Source of the DNA: Chloroflexota bacterium | GTDB lineage: Bacteria > Chloroflexota > Limnocylindria > Limnocylindrales > CSP1-4 | Direction: 5' to 3' | Assembly: GCA_021786915.1 (NCBI GenBank) | Contig: JAJYMP010000205.1 | Span: 1 to 5,301, forward strand | Length of the DNA: 5,301 nucleotides | In this document: positions 1 through 4,117 of the stretch, in pieces | How the letters are laid out: every line of letters begins with the position of its first letter | Numbering within the stretch: the first letter of the stretch is position 1 | Made by a program: the position numbers and the translations under genes | Notes under the pieces: generated by a model | Seen by the model: the letters and a program-made list of their open reading frames with translations, nothing else | What the model was told of the DNA's origin: nothing | Databases searched by the model: none

Positions 1-148
1 CGGACAGGTAGGCCCCGGACAGGTCGGCCCCGGACAGGTAGGCCCCGGACAGGTTGGCCTCGGACAGGTAGGCCCCGGACAGGTAGGCCCCGGACAGGTT
101 GGCCCCGGACAGGTAGGCCCTGGACAGGTTGGCCCTGGACAGGTCGGC
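1..148. repeat. 15-bp tandem repeat coding for pentapeptides
   Basis: About ten head-to-tail copies of a 15-bp unit (plus strand CGGACAGGTNGGCCC) run from the left edge to about 148. The copies are almost identical, including at synonymous positions. Variation is confined to one base that makes the second residue Tyr, Asn or Asp, and one base of the fifth codon (GGG, AGG or GAG). This is the DNA face of the pentapeptide array. The low synonymous divergence suggests recent expansion or frequent slippage. The array continues off the window. Confidence 0.9.
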
Positions 149-250
149 CCCAGATTTCGCTGCAGCCTCCACGGCGGCGCGCACATCCTCGGCGCCGTGG
201 GCGACGAACAGCTCCGTGCCATCCGCCCGTCGGATCGTGAAGTCGCTCAT
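1..250 (-). CDS. Pentapeptide-repeat protein, C-terminus cut by window edge
   Basis: Reading leftward from the ATG at 250-248, the frame stays open to the edge (83 codons). Residues 1-34 form a short N-terminal segment (MSDFTIRRADGTELF..., then an Ala-rich helix). From residue 35 come ten consecutive pentapeptides of the form A-(D/N/Y)-L-S-(G/R/E), which is the A(D/N)Lxx signature of a right-handed quadrilateral beta-helix. Known members include DNA-mimic gyrase-protecting proteins such as Qnr and MfpA, but most, especially phage and metagenomic ones, have no assigned role and none is claimed here. Tyr at the second position in five of ten repeats is more than the usual D/N preference. The start is supported by GAGGG a few bases upstream and by an ATGA overlap with a 26-aa ORF. 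It is probably the distal gene of the leftward operon. The 3' end is missing, so total length is unknown. Confidence 0.85.
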   Translation of the reverse strand, partial: MSDFTIRRADGTELFVAHGAEDVRAAVEAAAKSGADLSRANLSRAYLSGANLSGAYLSGAYLSEANLSGAYLSGADLSGAYLS

Positions 251-327
251 GCTGCCCTCGTCGGCCAGATCGGCACCGTCGCCGCTCCGGCTTCTGCCAG
301 TGCCATGTCGTCGGCGGCTGGTTTCAT
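247..327 (-). CDS. Candidate 26-aa small protein linking two genes
   Basis: An ORF of 26 codons (MKPAADDMALAEAGAATVPI and six more residues) starts at ATG 327-325, overlapping the TGA of the zinc-ribbon gene as ATGA. It ends at TGA 249-247, overlapping the ATG of the pentapeptide gene, again as ATGA. It thus exactly fills the gap between two operon genes, with the same coupling seen at the other junctions. The peptide is Ala-rich and resembles no family I recognise. An upstream GGAG lies about 11 nt from the start, so initiation would rely on coupling from the preceding gene. It could be a real microprotein or simply a re-initiation relay that keeps ribosomes on the message. The double overlap is the main evidence; chance cannot be excluded for so short an ORF. 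Confidence 0.5.
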   Translation of the reverse strand: MKPAADDMALAEAGAATVPIWPTRAA

Positions 328-1361
328 GTGGTTTCGTGCTCCGCCACCCACCTCCGAGAGGGTCGGTAATCGCAGTACCCGGACTTCGTGCTTTCGTCGC
401 GGGCCGTGCACTTTTGTCCATAGGCGGTCTCTTTCCAGGCTCGCTTGTGCTTCGGGCACTGCGGCCCATAGACGCCGTCGGGGGCATCCGCGACCGCCTC
501 GGCCCGCGGCGCCTCGTCGGGAGCCGTCCCGTAGGCGGCCCAAGCGGCGGCGTCCTCGTCGGGGGCGGAAGCGGCGGCCGACCGGGAGGGGGTCGGCCGA
601 CCGCCGCGCCGCGCTCCGGCAGGAGGGAATGACTGCCGGTCGGAGTGTTCGGGGTGATCGGCGTCCTCGACGTCCTGGGTGAACAGGCCCGAGGCGGCCG
701 TGGCGCGGAGAACGCCGTCCACGAAGGAGCGCTTCTCCGCGATCTTGCAGACGGTGTTCTCCAGGTCCCACGGGTTCGAGGCCGTCTCGACCTCGCGCAC
801 GCGCTCGTCGGTCTTCTCGACGTTCGCGCCGCAGCCGCCGCGGTCAGGGATGCACCAGTAGGCGCCCCGGCTGGTGAGCCTGAGCGCATCAATGACGCCG
901 CACTCGGGGCAGACCAACGACTTGCGCGCCGGACGCTTGTTGCGTTCCTCCCACACGTTGGCCGCCCCGTGTCCAGTGGCCACCACCGGCCCGTCGAGCG
1001 AGCCCAGGTGCAACAGGCACTTGACGAGGTACGTGTAGGGCGGCGCGCTCACGCCGTCCCCCACGAGCCGCTGGGGCTCGAAGTCCGCCGCGTAGCGGTA
1101 GAAGTCGGCCAGTTTCTCGGCGCCCGGTTTCAGGAGCGTGGGCTTGCCCCGAGTGCCGGGCACTGCCCCGAAGTCCACGCCCTCAGTCATCAGCGAGCGC
1201 TGGATCTCTTCGATGCGCGCCCGGCCGCGCTTCAATGCCCCGAGCCGGAAGCCGAACTCCCCGTCGCTCATGGCCGCGAGGGCGTAGGTGCCCGCGGTCA
1301 CGTCGGCAGGCGCCAGGGCCCGCGTTTCGTCCACGGCCACCATGGCCGTCTCGTCACTCAT
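324..1361 (-). CDS. Zinc-ribbon phage protein, candidate single-strand annealing protein
   Basis: This 345-aa protein starts at ATG 1361-1359, with AGGAGG 4 nt upstream and an ATGA overlap with the nuclease stop; a longer in-frame start at 1577 is rejected. Residues 55-90 carry a stretch (MTEGVDFGAVPGT, then KPTLLKPGAEKLADFY) of a kind I recall from unannotated phage and bacterial proteins. Residues 108-132 look like a beta core. A Cys4 zinc ribbon follows (C151, C154, C170, C177), then a helix at 199-228 with N-T-V-x-K-x-A-x-K-R before an acidic patch, a layout like the end of the Erf/Rad52-type annealing core. Residues 235-298 are low-complexity and Ala/Pro/Asp-rich. The C-terminus has a second Cys/His set (C302, H305, C318, C330). 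Adjacency to an exonuclease-like gene fits an exonuclease/annealing pair (Red, RecE/RecT). That function is inference; the zinc sites are seen directly. Confidence 0.85.
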   Translation of the reverse strand: MSDETAMVAVDETRALAPADVTAGTYALAAMSDGEFGFRLGALKRGRARIEEIQRSLMTEGVDFGAVPGTRGKPTLLKPGAEKLADFYRYAADFEPQRLVGDGVSAPPYTYLVKCLLHLGSLDGPVVATGHGAANVWEERNKRPARKSLVCPECGVIDALRLTSRGAYWCIPDRGGCGANVEKTDERVREVETASNPWDLENTVCKIAEKRSFVDGVLRATAASGLFTQDVEDADHPEHSDRQSFPPAGARRGGRPTPSRSAAASAPDEDAAAWAAYGTAPDEAPRAEAVADAPDGVYGPQCPKHKRAWKETAYGQKCTARDESTKSGYCDYRPSRRWVAEHETT

Positions 1362-2257
1362 GCTGCCTCCTCCGATCCGAGTGACACCACGGCCTGCCCG
1401 ATGGCGCAGCCGGGATGCCCGAACTCGGGCAGCGGCGCGCGATAGGGGCACTCGGCGCAATAGTCGAGCGCCACACCGAAGAGGGCGGGATCGCGCTGCT
1501 CCATCGCCGCGCGCCAGTGGGCGGCGTGCATCTGGCCGAGCGTCACGTACTCTGGCGGGCAGGGCCGCTCCAGCCACTGCCAGTACGGCTTCGCCGCGCG
1601 GACGTACACGTGGTAGGCCAGGAACGCGGGCAGTTCGCCGCCGTGCTCGGCGGTGTGGAGCAGCGCGTAGACCGGCATCTCGGGCTTCGTCCAGAAGCGC
1701 GAGGGGCTGTAGGAGCGGCTCGACGTCTTGACATCGATGACGCCCGGGCCGTCGTAGTCGGGCGTGCCGACCACGTCCTCCCAGTGCAGCGAGCGGCCGT
1801 TGTCGCCCTGGATCGTCAGCCCCTCGAGCGGGATGCGCTCGATGGGCGTGCCAGCGAAGCCGTCCGGCTCGACGTCGGCGGCGAACTCGCCGCGCACGGC
1901 CTTCGTGCGATTGGGCAGCTCGCCCGTGAGCTTGCGCAGGGCCGTGTGAACCTGCAGGCTGAACACGGCCTCGTCGATGGGCTCGGACGCCGCCTGCTGC
2001 AACGCGAGGGCCACCGCAGTCCCCGTGACATCGAGCAGGTCGGGCTGCGTCTCACCGCTGAGACGCGCCCACACGAGCCGCGCGTGCGCGTAGTCGACGG
2101 CGGTGCCGAACAAGACCTTCTCGGGCATCGGGAAGCGCAGGCGCCGCCCCTCGGCGTCGCGCACCGTCTCGGCGTAGAACGCCTTGCGCGAGCAGGGCGT
2201 CATGAGGGTGGACTTCGAGATACCCGTTCTCGCCGCGTCGATCTCCTTGGAGATCAT
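1358..2257 (-). CDS. PD-(D/E)XK nuclease, RecB/Cas4-like, putative phage exonuclease
   Basis: The 299-aa product has the RecB-family nuclease layout. It has G51-T-A-V-D-Y-A-H58 at the position of the GxxxH motif, G164-T-P-D167 (motif II aspartate), I174-D175-V-K177-T (the D-x-K of motif III), and Y197 in the helix that usually carries QxxxY. One Cys near the N-terminus (C22 in TPCSRKAFY) and three near the C-terminus (C267, C270, C284) match the split arrangement that binds a 4Fe-4S cluster in Cas4 and AddB, though the last spacing (13 residues) is wider than usual. Such proteins act as 5'-3' or end-processing exonucleases. The start ATG 2257-2255 overlaps the preceding stop (TGATG). The stop overlaps the next start (ATGA), so nuclease and zinc-ribbon protein should be made together. 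A phage recombination exonuclease is most likely; a CRISPR Cas4 is unlikely because no cas genes or arrays are present. Confidence 0.88.
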   Translation of the reverse strand: MISKEIDAARTGISKSTLMTPCSRKAFYAETVRDAEGRRLRFPMPEKVLFGTAVDYAHARLVWARLSGETQPDLLDVTGTAVALALQQAASEPIDEAVFSLQVHTALRKLTGELPNRTKAVRGEFAADVEPDGFAGTPIERIPLEGLTIQGDNGRSLHWEDVVGTPDYDGPGVIDVKTSSRSYSPSRFWTKPEMPVYALLHTAEHGGELPAFLAYHVYVRAAKPYWQWLERPCPPEYVTLGQMHAAHWRAAMEQRDPALFGVALDYCAECPYRAPLPEFGHPGCAIGQAVVSLGSEEAA

Positions 2258-2451
2258 CACGACACGGGCTCCGGGTCGTGGATCTCGGCCGCGCGTGCCC
2301 GTATCAGGCGCGCAATGCAGCCGGCCGGGTGGACCACCAGCCCGTGGATCTTGAGGGGGCCATAGAGGCGGGAGAGCTCGCCGCGCCGCCGTTCGTACTG
2401 CTCGGCGGCGCGCAGCGCCGCGCGAGCTTCGGCCTGGTCCGGGCGGGACAT
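2257..2451 (-). CDS. Small hypothetical protein (64 aa)
   Basis: This 64-aa ORF runs from ATG 2451-2449, overlapping the preceding TGA by one base (TGATG), to TGA 2259-2257, which overlaps the nuclease start in the same way. A GTG four codons upstream (2463) is possible but less economical. Residues 3-30 are a charged, probably helical segment rich in Ala, Glu and Arg (EARAALRAAEQYERRR). The rest contains a more hydrophobic core (KIHGLVVHPAGCIARLIRAR). I do not recognise the family. There is no signal peptide or membrane segment. Its fixed place between a His/Cys-rich protein and the nuclease suggests an accessory role in the same DNA-processing operon, but that is inference from context only. 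Confidence 0.7.
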   Translation of the reverse strand: MSRPDQAEARAALRAAEQYERRRGELSRLYGPLKIHGLVVHPAGCIARLIRARAAEIHDPEPVS

Positions 2452-2738
2452 CAGAGACCCCACCGCGCCAGCTCGCCGTAGTGGCGCGCCTCATGGGTGA
2501 GGCGGCGGCACTCGGCGCAGAGCCGGACGTAGGTGACGTGGCCGTGGCGGTCGGTGTGGGCGGGCACGAGACCACGGATGTGGATCTCGGAGCCGTGACC
2601 GTCCCGGTGCACCATCCAGCGGCTGGCCCAGTGGCGCCGCTCGGCCGTGAGCCTGTCGCGCAAACGGATCTCCGTCTCGCGCATCGAGGGGCGGAACCAT
2701 CGACCCGGCAGTGCACGGGTTGCGATGGTGGCTATCAT
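2451..2738 (-). CDS. Small His/Cys-rich protein, possible zinc-binding or degenerate HNH fold
   Basis: This 95-aa protein begins at ATG 2738-2736, preceded by a clear AGGAGG at 2753-2748 (9-nt spacing), and is the first gene of the leftward operon. Residues 1-40 are basic. Residues 44-86 carry many metal-ligand candidates: H44, H48, H53, H61, H65, H67, a CAEC pair (C74, C77), H82 and H86. The segment VRLCAECRRLTH resembles the second half of an HNH/treble-clef zinc site (LCxxCH). The first CxxC and a convincing D/E-H catalytic pair are not seen, so nuclease activity is doubtful. It may be a structural zinc-binding, nucleic-acid-binding protein. It overlaps the next gene by one base (TGATG), implying translational coupling. 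Confidence 0.75.
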   Translation of the reverse strand: MIATIATRALPGRWFRPSMRETEIRLRDRLTAERRHWASRWMVHRDGHGSEIHIRGLVPAHTDRHGHVTYVRLCAECRRLTHEARHYGELARWGL

Positions 2739-2745
2739 GACGAGC

Positions 2746-2753
2746 GCCCTCCT
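2746..2753 (-). promoter_or_regulatory. Strong ribosome binding site of the leftward operon
   Basis: On the minus strand this reads AGGAGGGC, with 9 nt to the ATG at 2738. It fixes the start of the 95-aa protein. A CCCT a few bases upstream (CCCTACAGGAGGG) could pair with the AGGG and partly cover the site. Confidence 0.75.
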
Positions 2754-2760
2754 GTAGGGT

Positions 2761-2796
2761 GCCGGTCCGTCAGGGTTCCAATCTGGGCGGACCGGC
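2761..2796 (-). other. Leader stem-loop, 9-bp perfect arms
   Basis: GCCGGTCCG at 2761-2769 and its exact reverse complement CGGACCGGC at 2788-2796 can form a GC-rich hairpin with an 18-nt loop. It would lie in the 5' leader of the leftward operon mRNA, ending about 7 nt upstream of the AGGAGG. There is no T-tract, so it is not a standard intrinsic terminator. A role in mRNA stability or translation control, or a protein-binding site, is possible. Confidence 0.5.
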
Positions 2797-2863
2797 CTTC
2801 ACATTCCGTGGCCCTGGAAGCGTCCTCTCTGCGTTCCCTCCGCGCTGCGACTTCCTAATAGAG

Positions 2864-2892
2864 AGTGTGGCAGGCGGAGCGGCTATTGTCAA
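2864..2892 (-). promoter_or_regulatory. Leftward promoter candidate with perfect -35
   Basis: On the minus strand TTGACA (2892-2887) is a perfect -35. At 17-nt spacing stands CACACT (2869-2864), which keeps only the A at position 2 and the final T of TATAAT plus one more match. TATTAG (2860-2855) is a better hexamer but sits 26 nt away. The -35 is embedded in the palindrome CTATTG-T-CAATAG, so a repressor there would block it. Confidence 0.35.
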
Positions 2893-2895
2893 TAG
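2883..2895. promoter_or_regulatory. Palindrome CTATTG-T-CAATAG, operator candidate
   Basis: This is a perfect 13-bp dyad with 6-bp arms and a single central base. It is AT-rich against a GC-rich background and covers a TTGACA -35 on the minus strand. A compact two-fold site of this kind suits a dimeric lambda-repressor-like regulator such as the XRE protein encoded 150 bp away. Binding is inferred, not shown. Confidence 0.5.
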
Positions 2896-2930
2896 GGTAG
2901 TTCGCGGCTGACCCGCGGAATGTGGGACCG

Positions 2931-2958
2931 ATGTTACGCACCTTTGTAGCGCCGTCAA
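2931..2958 (-). promoter_or_regulatory. Leftward promoter candidate TTGACG-N16-TAACAT
   Basis: On the minus strand TTGACG (2958-2953, 5 of 6 to consensus) is followed after 16 nt by TAACAT (2936-2931, 4 of 6). Transcription would start near 2924, giving a leader of about 185 nt that includes the palindrome and the stem-loop before the first gene. Confidence 0.4.
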
Positions 2959-2981
2959 GCCCTTTCGCAGCGCTGTTGCGA

Positions 2982-3010
2982 TGGACAGGTGTGCGTCGTC
3001 GGTGTAACGT
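2982..3010 (+). promoter_or_regulatory. Rightward promoter candidate for the XRE gene
   Basis: TGGACA (2982-2987, 5 of 6 to TTGACA) and TAACGT (3005-3010, 3 of 6, with first, second and last bases kept) are 17 nt apart. The start would fall near 3017, about 30 nt before the ATG at 3049. The -10 lies inside the dyad at 3003-3024. Confidence 0.3.
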
Positions 3011-3024
3011 ACGTAGCACTTACA
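3003..3024. promoter_or_regulatory. Dyad TGTAA-N12-TTACA with inner ACGTACGT, operator candidate
   Basis: TGTAA (3003-3007) and TTACA (3020-3024) are inverted 5-bp arms. The 8-bp palindrome ACGTACGT lies inside at 3007-3014. The element overlaps the -10 candidate of the XRE gene, a usual position for autorepression. GTAACRT also occurs on the minus strand at 2937-2931, over the leftward -10, so a shared half-site is conceivable. Confidence 0.35.
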
Positions 3025-3048
3025 TCCGCATGAGGGACCGCGTCGGCC

Positions 3049-3504
3049 ATGAAGCGCGACGCGGCACGACGGGTGACCGGCACGTGGATCCGGCGCTGCC
3101 GGACCGATATGGACCTCGCACCCGCTGATCTTGCCGCTGCTCTCGCTGCGCGAGGACTCGCGCGCAGCACCCCGACCATCCGAGCCTATGAAGCGGGGCG
3201 CCGCATACCGCCCGAGCCGGTGATCGCGGCCCTGGCCGATGTGCTCGGCTCCGAGCCCCCGCCCGACGAGCTGCCCCGCGACCTCGATCCGGCCGTGGTC
3301 GAGGCGCTGCGCCTCGTCGTGCGCGAGGAGCTGACCGCCTTTGCCGGGCCTATGGGCGCAGCGCTGGCCGCGCTACTGCGGGCCGAGGGCGGTGGCGAGG
3401 ACCCCGCGATGGGCTACGCGGTGGAGCAACTGCAACACTGGGCAAGTGGGGGAACCACTCCGTCGCCACGGCCCACAGTTGACCGTCGCGCCAGATCGGA
3501 ATAG
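3049..3504 (+). CDS. XRE-family helix-turn-helix transcriptional regulator
   Basis: This 151-aa protein has a lambda-repressor-like DNA-binding domain at about residues 13-68. The segment WIRRCRTDMDLAPADLAAAL gives helix 1 and the start of helix 2. The recognition helix lies around STPTIRAYEAGRR, followed by the typical xPxxxxxxALADVLG end. Residues 81-112 form a probable amphipathic helix that could mediate dimerisation. There is no LexA-type (S24) self-cleavage domain. The ATG at 3049 has only a distant GAGGG (12 nt); an in-frame GTG at 3073 would still include the domain. It faces the leftward operon across a region with two dyads, so it probably represses that operon and itself (inference). 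Codon bias fades after about residue 133, and the last 155 bp overlap the convergent gene. Confidence 0.85.
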   Translation: MKRDAARRVTGTWIRRCRTDMDLAPADLAAALAARGLARSTPTIRAYEAGRRIPPEPVIAALADVLGSEPPPDELPRDLDPAVVEALRLVVREELTAFAGPMGAALAALLRAEGGGEDPAMGYAVEQLQHWASGGTTPSPRPTVDRRARSE

Positions 3505-3730
3505 CGAGGAAGCTGCCCCAGCGATCGGCGATGTAGACGAGGCGGCGCAGGGGCCGCTGCTCGGTCCACACGCGCTCAAGGATGCGCAGGATGGCGCTCG
3601 CCTGCGGCCCCGCGATCGTCTCGCGGATGGGCACCCCGACGCGGTGCTCAGTGGTGGCGAAGAGGGCCTCGTCGGCGCACACGAGGAGATGCGCCGGCCC
3701 AGCCCACAGGCTGCGTACGACCTGATCCAC
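3350..3730 (-). CDS. Hypothetical protein (126 aa), weakly PAS-like
   Basis: The start chosen is GTG 3730-3728, because AGGTGG lies 6 nt upstream (3742-3737); an in-frame GTG at 3787 adds 19 residues but has no ribosome site. Codons from 3730 to about 3445 have strongly G/C third positions, unlike the opposite strand there, so the gene appears real. Residues 13-90 (LLVCADEALF, VGVPIRETI, AILRILERV, PLRRLVYI, GSFLAIPIWRDGQLWAV) follow the order expected of a small PAS-type sensory fold. Similarity is by eye and weak, and no ligand residue is identifiable. The last 25 residues are Pro/Arg-rich, with lost codon bias, and lie opposite the XRE gene. It may have its own weak promoter (3815-3843). 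Function is unknown; partnership with the regulator is speculative. Confidence 0.6.
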   Translation of the reverse strand: MDQVVRSLWAGPAHLLVCADEALFATTEHRVGVPIRETIAGPQASAILRILERVWTEQRPLRRLVYIADRWGSFLAIPIWRDGQLWAVATEWFPHLPSVAVAPPRSPSRGPRHRPRPAVARPALRP

Positions 3731-3814
3731 GCGTTTCCACCTCTCGCCCACCCCCACAGGAAGGAGATCGCTCAGCTCCCGTGGCACGCGAGAGCGGGAC
3801 GATGATGGGTCTCT

Positions 3815-3843
3815 ACCGTAGGCAGCCTGTCACCCGGACGCAA
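3815..3843 (-). promoter_or_regulatory. Weak leftward promoter candidate
   Basis: On the minus strand TTGCGT (3843-3838) and TACGGT (3820-3815) are 17 nt apart; each matches consensus at three positions, including the T, A and final T of the -10. It lies in the 174-bp gap upstream of the 126-aa gene and could start its transcription near 3808. No coding signal was found in the gap itself. Confidence 0.2.
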
Positions 3844-3893
3844 GGCCCACCCCCCGCCCGTTACGAAAACTCAATGCGCGGGACGGCAAGAAG

Positions 3894-3935
3894 CGCCGGC
3901 CGTGCTACCCCGGGGGGAGGGGCGGACGGCCGGCG
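3894..3935 (-). other. Perfect 10-bp inverted repeat over a gene end (possible terminator)
   Basis: CGCCGGCCGT (3894-3903) and ACGGCCGGCG (3926-3935) are exact reverse complements around a 22-nt loop that itself contains CCCCGGGG. The stop codon of the 70-aa gene (3907-3905) falls in the loop. No T-run follows on the minus strand, so if it ends transcription it does so without a classic U-tract; it may instead shield the mRNA 3' end. Confidence 0.45.
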
Positions 3936-4117
3936 ATGGCGTCTCGGATGCAGTCGAAGCAGACCCGGTTGAGGGCGGGCTGCACGACGTTGCTGGAGCT
4001 GCGTGTCTCGCCAGTCGGCCCATACGTGACGGGCTTCATCTGGCGGCAGCGGTGGCAGATGCCGGGTACGGGATAGTGATCACGCCCCGACGGCAGGGGG
4101 CCACGGTCGGCAGTCAT
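3905..4117 (-). CDS. Small four-cysteine zinc-ribbon protein (70 aa)
   Basis: The ATG at 4117-4115 directly abuts the TGA of the phosphoesterase gene (TGAATG), with no Shine-Dalgarno of its own, so translation is probably coupled. Two CxxC knuckles are present, C21-H-R-C24 and C53-F-D-C56, separated by 28 residues: the pattern of a zinc ribbon or treble clef. The segment between them is polar, with a G-P-T-G-E turn. The N-terminal 18 residues and the PPLPPG end are probably flexible. Such small zinc proteins are frequent in phage genomes and may bind nucleic acid or protein partners; nothing here singles out a function. The coding end overlaps a strong hairpin. Confidence 0.75.
   Translation of the reverse strand: MTADRGPLPSGRDHYPVPGICHRCRQMKPVTYGPTGETRSSSNVVQPALNRVCFDCIRDAIAGRPPLPPG

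Larger units (their letters stand above)
2739..3048. promoter_or_regulatory. Divergent control region without genes
   Basis: This 310-bp stretch separates the leftward operon from the plus-strand XRE gene. No ORF in it shows coding character: the leftward ORF at 2958-2770 has mixed third-position bases and no good ribosome site. It contains local AT-richer patches (around 2855-2895 and 2931-3024) unusual for this GC-rich window, promoter-like hexamers on both strands, two dyads and a leader hairpin, listed separately. The arrangement is typical of a phage immunity or early control region where one regulator faces the operon it controls. Confidence 0.75.

Noticed and set aside
1..148. CRISPR array or variable region of a diversity-generating retroelement
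   Set aside because: The units are contiguous 15-mers without spacers, translate cleanly as pentapeptides, and no reverse transcriptase, template repeat or cas gene is present.
645..1445. Long plus-strand ORF (266 codons)
   Set aside because: It lies opposite the zinc-ribbon gene, whose CxxC motifs, ribosome site and ATGA junctions are convincing. The plus frame encodes Arg/Ala/Val-rich sequence without motifs, as expected of an antisense shadow in GC-rich DNA.
1362..1577. Upstream extension of the zinc-ribbon protein by 72 codons
   Set aside because: The extension overlaps the nuclease coding region out of frame and is Arg/Ala-rich without motifs, while the ATG at 1361 has AGGAGG at good spacing and an ATGA overlap.
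1358..2257. CRISPR-associated Cas4
   Set aside because: The nuclease belongs to the same superfamily, but no cas1, cas2 or repeat-spacer array is in the window and the neighbours fit a phage recombination operon better.
1415..2365. Long plus-strand ORF (316 codons)
   Set aside because: It is antisense to the nuclease gene, which has its D, D-x-K and Cys motifs in order on the minus strand. The plus product has low complexity and no recognisable domain.
2258..2716. Upstream extension of the nuclease frame to 2716
   Set aside because: The added 153 residues overlap two small genes in another frame and are Arg/Pro/Ser-rich. The ATG at 2257 is positioned at a TGATG junction and begins the family-like N-terminus.
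3341..3805. Plus-strand ORF of 154 codons
   Set aside because: It lies opposite the 126-aa minus gene and partly inside the XRE gene in another frame; the minus frame has the stronger third-position G/C bias and a good ribosome site.
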